Below are positions 59,380-64,000 of a stretch of DNA of 64,000 bases, one piece after another. The stretch's first letter is position 1. Every line of letters starts with the position of its first letter. Under the pieces are notes generated by a model. The model searched no databases. It saw nothing but the letters and a program-made list of their open reading frames with translations, and was not told the DNA's origin. The stretch is from Burkholderiales bacterium (GTDB lineage Bacteria; Pseudomonadota; Gammaproteobacteria; Burkholderiales; Burkholderiaceae_C): the NCBI GenBank assembly GCA_947451035.1, contig CANFXR010000001.1:1-64000 (forward strand), given 5' to 3'. A program made the translations under genes and the position numbers.

Positions 59380-60729
59380 TTGACCTCCGAATCTGTCGAG
59401 TTACCGAAAACCCTGCGTCAGCGAGTAATAAGTGCAGGCGGTTGGGCGCTCGGCGGATATGCCATTGGACAAGTTCTGCGCTTGGCAAGCAACTTGATAC
59501 TTGCCCGACTTTTGTTCCCCGAAGCTTTCGGGATCATGGCGATCGCTGGTGCGATTTACGTCGGCGTCGTCATGCTGACCGATGTCGGAATAGGCCAGAG
59601 CATCATCGTCCACCAAGATGGGGGTGACGACCTGTTTCTTGATACTGCATGGGTATTGCAGATAATAAAGGGCACCCTCATTGCAGTGATTCTTGCGCTT
59701 GGATCAGGGTGGGCTGCCGATTTCTATGCGGACAAGCGACTTCATGAGATCGTTCTTATCATTGCTGCTACCGCACTGATTGGTGGATTTAATTCAACCA
59801 AACTGCAAACAGCCCATCGAAACATGCAGGAACGGCAATTTTTCTTGGTTAATCTGGTGTCGCAGGCGGTCAGCATCGTAACGATGGTTGCCTTGGCATT
59901 TCTTAATAAAAGCCCTTCCAGCCTCGCATGGGGGGGCGTCGCAGGCGCTATTTTTACCTGCGCAACAAGTCACTTTTATTATCCTGGCCGCCTCAACCGA
60001 CTTCGTCTTGACCGGAGTCATACGCATCAAATCATGAGGTTCGGGGGAATAGTTCTTGTGAGTTCGACATTAACATTTGCTTGTGGAGAAGGAAGCAAGC
60101 TGTTGATGGGCTCCCTCATTGACATGAAGACGATGGGGATTATAAGTATCGCGACCTCATTGAGTGGTCTTTGTGTTGGTATGGCAACGATGCTTTCTGG
60201 GAGAATACTATTTCCGGCGTATGCCGAATTGCACAGGGAGGCGGCCTACTGCAAATTATATTCAGCGGTAAGTAAGGCGAGGGCCGTGCAAATAATATTT
60301 ATGTGCGCTGTCTCAATAATTATTATTTTTATTTCACGTCCGCTGATTGGGTTTTTTTACGACTCAAGATACTCGGAGGTTGCTGCGATTTTGGAAATAA
60401 TGGCAATTGGCAACTTGGCGGTTGCATTGAATGTTTCATACGAATGTTTGGACATGGCAATTGGTCGCCCTGACCTCAAAATAAGGGTTGTGATCGTCAT
60501 GGCTGCTAGTCTATGGGCGGCAGTTTTCATTGGGCATCACTACTGGGGAAGCATGGGTGTAATTTATGGGATCGCTGCATCGGGGTGGCTGAGTTATCCA
60601 TTTATTTCTTATATATATTCAAGGGTTGGATTCTGGTATCCTAAAATTGACTTCCCTGTAATTGTTATGTCTATAGTAGCCGTAATTATTGCTGTGCGAC
60701 TTGGGCATGGGCTGCCGGAATTTATCTGA
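59380..60729 (+). CDS. Wzx-like polysaccharide flippase (PST/MATE superfamily)
   Basis: The 449-residue protein has about 12-14 membrane helices and the PST-family start GGWALGGYAIGQVLRLASNLILARLLFP. Flippases of this kind move lipid-linked repeat units across the inner membrane. The start is TTG 59380, one base after the preceding stop. Its base composition is unlike the core genes: 20 of 60 bases are G or C in 60301-60360 and 18 of 60 in 60601-60660. This suggests a recent foreign origin for at least this gene. Confidence 0.85.
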   Translation: MTSESVELPKTLRQRVISAGGWALGGYAIGQVLRLASNLILARLLFPEAFGIMAIAGAIYVGVVMLTDVGIGQSIIVHQDGGDDLFLDTAWVLQIIKGTLIAVILALGSGWAADFYADKRLHEIVLIIAATALIGGFNSTKLQTAHRNMQERQFFLVNLVSQAVSIVTMVALAFLNKSPSSLAWGGVAGAIFTCATSHFYYPGRLNRLRLDRSHTHQIMRFGGIVLVSSTLTFACGEGSKLLMGSLIDMKTMGIISIATSLSGLCVGMATMLSGRILFPAYAELHREAAYCKLYSAVSKARAVQIIFMCAVSIIIIFISRPLIGFFYDSRYSEVAAILEIMAIGNLAVALNVSYECLDMAIGRPDLKIRVVIVMAASLWAAVFIGHHYWGSMGVIYGIAASGWLSYPFISYIYSRVGFWYPKIDFPVIVMSIVAVIIAVRLGHGLPEFI

Positions 60730-61011
60730 TCAAGTCCGAAGCAATTTTTCTTGTCGGGAGTCTGGGCGGTAGAGAGTCGTCTGGGGCATCGGGGCGCTTC
60801 TTCGCGCCTGCTGCAGACTGCGCTAGCAAAAAACGCTAGACCGACAAAGCCCCCGCACCCATTCGAGCCCATAGCGTCGGTTGGTCACCTTGTCGCCATG
60901 ATCGGTCGCGATGCCGAAACGTCCTAGCTCGCGCAATCTGGATTTGCCAAGGCCGACACCCTAAACGCTACACAGGCCATTCGGAAAATTCGATATTACC
61001 CTTCACAGACT
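60730..61011. other. Intergenic region without a clear gene, with two small hairpins
   Basis: This 282-base stretch separates the convergent flippase and DUF1501 genes. It holds GGCGC/GCGCC (60793-60797, 60804-60808) and CTAGC/GCTAG (60823-60827, 60835-60839) inverted repeats; the second has an A-rich loop. On the minus strand 60825-60950 is readable for about 40 codons (includes RELGRFGIATDHGDK), which might be a remnant of a lost gene. No start, domain or intact product is visible. Confidence 0.4.
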
Positions 61012-62385
61012 TCAAGCCAAGAACCCCAAATTTGGTTTCGAAAATCTTCCAATGTTTGGCACGACGGTAGACAAGTCTGATGCTGGCACGCCAAACCAGG
61101 ATGCGAGGGTGGCCGCATACTCATCCACGGATGTGGTGGGGATCAATCGACCCTGCCCGGCGTCGTCCGGACTTCCCAGCGACACCGTCGGAAAGCGCCC
61201 GTAAATCCGATTGCCCAAGACCGCATCGCCCATGACGAAGTGGTGTCCGCCCCAACCGTGATCGGCACCTTGGCCGTTGCTTTGCAGGGCTCGGCCAAAA
61301 TCGGAGGCCGTAAAGCTGGTCACGTTGCCAGAAACGCCCATCGCAACCGTCGCCTGATAAAACGCGGTCATGGCGTCGGAAAGGTCTTTCAGTTTGGCCG
61401 CTTGGCCATTCACCAGATCTGCATGGAAGTCGTAACCCCCCATCTGCACATAAAAAATCTGCCGCTTTTGTGCCAATCCACCTCGTGCTCCGATCAAACG
61501 GGCCACCATTTGCAGTTGTTTGCCGATGTCTGTGGTGGGGAAGGGCGTGCTCAGCGATACACCAGACAGAGCGGTGGTGACCAAAGACTCAGTTGCGATG
61601 GCACGGGATGAAACCTTGTTCAACTCGCCTTCCATCAGTGTGCCGGTTCGTTGCTCCGTCATCAGTCTGCGTAACGCAGTGGCACCTGCGGCCGAGTAGT
61701 TGAACAGGCCACCCAATGCGTTCACCTTGACCGCACCATTGGTCGTGACTTGGTACTGGATCGTGTCGTTTCCAACCTGTGTGAGATTGTTGCCAGCCAC
61801 TGACATCGCGATCGACACTCCACTGCCGGTGTTGAATGCGCTGTTGGTTAGGTCGCCAATACGGCCCATCCAACCCGTGCTTGAGGCACGGTCTGGCAAG
61901 CCCGTTTGCCAGGCGCCCGCCTGGTCCGAGTGGGAGAACAGTTGGAAGGGCAAGGTGGCGCTGCCGTTCTTGTACTGCGCCTGGGTCGTAGGCGCACACA
62001 GAGTGCCCACATTAGCAAGCACGGCGAGCTTCCCCTGATCAAAAACCGATTTCAAGCCACTCAGCGATCCGTGCATCGCCAAGGTGGGCCCGGTCCAACC
62101 CGTGGGACTGATCTGCTGGAGCGCAGAGATGGGCAAGGCGAGCGAACCTCTCCCTTTGGCGTAGAGGTCGTACTCCGCTGCGCTGATGGGAACGATCGTG
62201 TTTGACTGATCATTGCCCCCACTGAGGTAGATGCAAACCAGAGCCTTGTAGTCGCTGGCTTGCTGTGCGCCGGCTGCCCCCATGGCGAGCAGGTTGGCTG
62301 CGAAGGGCGCCCCGGCCAAAGCCCCGAGCTTGGATGCCTGCCGAAGGAAGTTGCGGCGGCTTGATGAATCGTTGAGATTTTTCAT
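61012..62385 (-). CDS. DUF1501 family Tat-exported protein
   Basis: The 457-residue protein starts with a twin-arginine signal peptide (SSRRNFLRQASKLG, RR at 10-11) and a hydrophobic core ending near AQQ. The mature part is the DUF1501/sulfatase-like fold: VCIYLSGGNDQSNTIVP, YVQMGGYDFHADLVNGQ, and SDFGRALQSNGQGADHGWGGHH. Its activity is unknown. It lies ten bases downstream of the DUF1800 gene; the two nearly always occur together in bacteria. Confidence 0.88.
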   Translation of the reverse strand: MKNLNDSSSRRNFLRQASKLGALAGAPFAANLLAMGAAGAQQASDYKALVCIYLSGGNDQSNTIVPISAAEYDLYAKGRGSLALPISALQQISPTGWTGPTLAMHGSLSGLKSVFDQGKLAVLANVGTLCAPTTQAQYKNGSATLPFQLFSHSDQAGAWQTGLPDRASSTGWMGRIGDLTNSAFNTGSGVSIAMSVAGNNLTQVGNDTIQYQVTTNGAVKVNALGGLFNYSAAGATALRRLMTEQRTGTLMEGELNKVSSRAIATESLVTTALSGVSLSTPFPTTDIGKQLQMVARLIGARGGLAQKRQIFYVQMGGYDFHADLVNGQAAKLKDLSDAMTAFYQATVAMGVSGNVTSFTASDFGRALQSNGQGADHGWGGHHFVMGDAVLGNRIYGRFPTVSLGSPDDAGQGRLIPTTSVDEYAATLASWFGVPASDLSTVVPNIGRFSKPNLGFLA

Positions 62386-62394
62386 GAATGCCCC

Positions 62395-64000
62395 TTACTT
62401 TTGGACGATGAAATCAGGCGAGACCAAGGTCAGAGCGACTGCGCTTGATACTCGGCTGAAGCCTGAATTTTGATTTTCCGGAATCGTGCTGATCGCATCG
62501 ATGATGGCTTGTTTGGTTGCAGCGCTCATGCGGCCTGCAGCAAGCAGAATATTCAGCCGATCGACCAGCGCCACCGGATTTGAGGCCAAGGCCATTTCCG
62601 CGCTGTAGTCAGCGCCGAGATAATCAGTGGTTGAACCATATTTAATCCAGATGTTATCTCTCCACCAATTGGTTTCCCTCTCCGCCTTACCAATTATGAA
62701 GTTGGCATAGCCCGTTACTGTGGTTTCATGGGTGATGGCGAACTCAGGTGCGACCATACCTTTATTCATGACGTCGCCGGTGGGTGCGTAAGTCGGAGAA
62801 AACCAATTGAAAACGCTTGGAGCCCGCAGAGGGTTTTGACCTATGCTTGCCACAGGATCTTCAAGATTCCATATCTTGTAGTACCCGCTGGTCGCCTTGA
62901 CGTCAAAGGCACGCATGAAGTTGGCATACCTGATCATGGGCTCGCGAAGCTTCCCCCAAAGCGGATCCGACACCTTAGAAGCATCGCGAGCCTCCGAGTC
63001 GAGAAGCACGGCCCTGATCAACGCCTTCATGTCGCCGCGCACGCCTTGACCGTTGTTGTTGAATGCAGCGGTTACTCTTGCGACATAAGCTGGGCTTGGA
63101 TTGCTGGTGACGAAACGCTTGATCAACTGGCTGCCAATGAAGGGCCCCACGTTGGGGTGGTTGAATAGGGTGTCCAGCGCGATCTTCAGACTTTGATCTC
63201 CAGTGGTGCCTGCAGGGATGACGACACCCCTGAGGATGCTTTTTTGGCTGGCACTGTGGTACGGCGTGTAGTTAATCATCTGGTGATTCCAGTCCCTCGC
63301 GTAGAGATCGTATGCTGGGGCGGGCTTGATAAAGCCAGCATTCCAGTCACCATTTCCCCAACTCCAACCCGTGAAAACCTTGGCCATTCCCATCACTTCA
63401 GCTTGAGAGTAGGTGGGTATATCCTTGCCGTTCGCGTCTTTTCTACGTGATCCATCCGGGTTCAGTTCCCACAGGCCGACTGTGAACAGTTGCATCAGTT
63501 CGCGAGCAAAGTTTTCATCTGGAAGGCGGCCGGTGGTCGTGTCCTCCTTCATGTTCCCCATATGGGATAAATACTTACCCATCGTTGGATGAGTCGCTAC
63601 TTGCTCCAGTAACGTGCGGAAATTACCAAATGCGTTACGAGACAACATATCAATATAACTGGCATGTGCGTCCGCTTGAATATCGACCGGGCTGTTGACT
63701 GTGCTGACAACGAAAATCTCGCTCAGCGCGAATGTCAAGCGCTGCCGCAATTGGTCGGGGCCCATAACGGCCTGCCGCCAGAAACTTTCCATCGTCGCGT
63801 TGATGTACTTGGCATCGCAAGGGTTGCAGCCTGGCGGCCCCTTGCGTTCCACGACATAGGCCCAGTGGCTGTCCATCGAAGGTGTCATGAACTGGTTTTC
63901 AATCCAAGCGGACGGGCCGGACTGGGCAACCGATGAAATGCTGCTCATGTTGGGGCCGTAACTCGCTTGCACGAGAAAGCGGGATGCTTCAACTGGACTG
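62395..64000 (-). CDS. DUF1800 family protein (5' end beyond window)
   Basis: The frame stays open to the right edge, so the true start is outside. The visible 535 residues include EASRFLVQASYGPN near the edge, the repeated RQRLTFALSEIFVVS, DENFARELMQLFTVGLWELN, GMAKVFTGWSWGN, and RAPSVFNWFSPTYAPTG. DUF1800 proteins are secreted and pair with DUF1501 proteins; the role is unknown. A GTG at 63972 is only an internal codon. Confidence 0.87.
   Translation of the reverse strand, partial: SPVEASRFLVQASYGPNMSSISSVAQSGPSAWIENQFMTPSMDSHWAYVVERKGPPGCNPCDAKYINATMESFWRQAVMGPDQLRQRLTFALSEIFVVSTVNSPVDIQADAHASYIDMLSRNAFGNFRTLLEQVATHPTMGKYLSHMGNMKEDTTTGRLPDENFARELMQLFTVGLWELNPDGSRRKDANGKDIPTYSQAEVMGMAKVFTGWSWGNGDWNAGFIKPAPAYDLYARDWNHQMINYTPYHSASQKSILRGVVIPAGTTGDQSLKIALDTLFNHPNVGPFIGSQLIKRFVTSNPSPAYVARVTAAFNNNGQGVRGDMKALIRAVLLDSEARDASKVSDPLWGKLREPMIRYANFMRAFDVKATSGYYKIWNLEDPVASIGQNPLRAPSVFNWFSPTYAPTGDVMNKGMVAPEFAITHETTVTGYANFIIGKAERETNWWRDNIWIKYGSTTDYLGADYSAEMALASNPVALVDRLNILLAAGRMSAATKQAIIDAISTIPENQNSGFSRVSSAVALTLVSPDFIVQK

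Noticed and set aside
60609..60872. An 87-residue minus-strand gene beyond the flippase
   Set aside because: Most of it is antisense to the flippase end, and it has no domain or good start.
61012..64000. DUF1501 and DUF1800 proteins as exosortase substrates
   Set aside because: Both end without a PEP motif, hydrophobic segment and basic tail, so they lack a sorting signal.

Overview
This window is a 64 kb piece of chromosome from a GC-rich betaproteobacterium of the order Burkholderiales, most likely Comamonadaceae or the Rubrivivax/Leptothrix group. The assignment rests on the families present: an alanine/lysine-repeat histone H1-like protein, the accB-accC-prmA-DUF3426 block, dusB-fis-purH-ruvC, the hisI-hisE-HIT-tatABC string, petABC-sspA-sspB, the DUF3683 FAD/Fe-S oxidoreductase and DUF971-ubiE. 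I saw no rRNA, insertion sequence, CRISPR array, phage or plasmid gene.

Layout. Bases 1-483 are the end of the histone H1-like gene, with a terminator behind it. Bases 551-12266 are a long minus-strand block, read from right to left: VTT membrane protein, RNase II-type exonuclease, TonB-like protein, aroE, mtgA, a conserved hypothetical, a TlpA-type thioredoxin, aroQ, accB, accC, prmA, a zinc-ribbon/DUF3426 protein and a PfkB kinase. Bases 12363-22862 run on the plus strand: dusB-fis, purH, ruvC, argB, a HAD nucleotidase, slmA, a DUF815 ATPase, a Nudix hydrolase, hisI-hisE, a DUF4870-like protein, HIT and tatABC. A DegS-like protease (minus) and NIF3-pdxA (plus) diverge near 24.09 kb. DUF1631 and mscL (minus) follow. 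Next come the cytochrome bc1 operon petABC, sspA-sspB, a tRNA-Thr(UGU) and a CmoA-like methyltransferase (plus). A lipid-type methyltransferase and dciA (minus) diverge from secA-argJ (plus). A glycerophosphodiesterase (minus) precedes a 1347-residue oxidoreductase, a HIT protein, DUF971 and ubiE (plus).

Bases 46378-60729 are an accessory exopolysaccharide cluster of the methanolan/exosortase-B type: epsD (PPIase-like lipoprotein), epsE (export lipoprotein/porin family), epsF (Wzz-like), epsG (BY-kinase-like), exosortase xrtB, an O-antigen polymerase/ligase, four glycosyltransferases, a hexapeptide acyltransferase, a WecG/TagA glycosyltransferase fused to a STAS-like domain, and a Wzx-like flippase. 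Together they look like a Wzx/Wzy polymer pathway coupled to a protein-sorting exosortase. No epsI, epsL, initiating sugar-phosphate transferase or PEP-CTERM substrate is visible in the window. The flippase is much more AT-rich than the core genes. The cluster lies directly after ubiE, which suggests an insertion there. After a roughly 280-base gap with no clear gene, a convergent pair follows: a Tat-exported DUF1501 protein and a DUF1800 protein that is cut by the right edge.

Many adjacent genes overlap by four bases (ATGA, GTGA or TTGA), which points to translational coupling. Functions are assigned by recognising families in the translated sequence; no database search was run.
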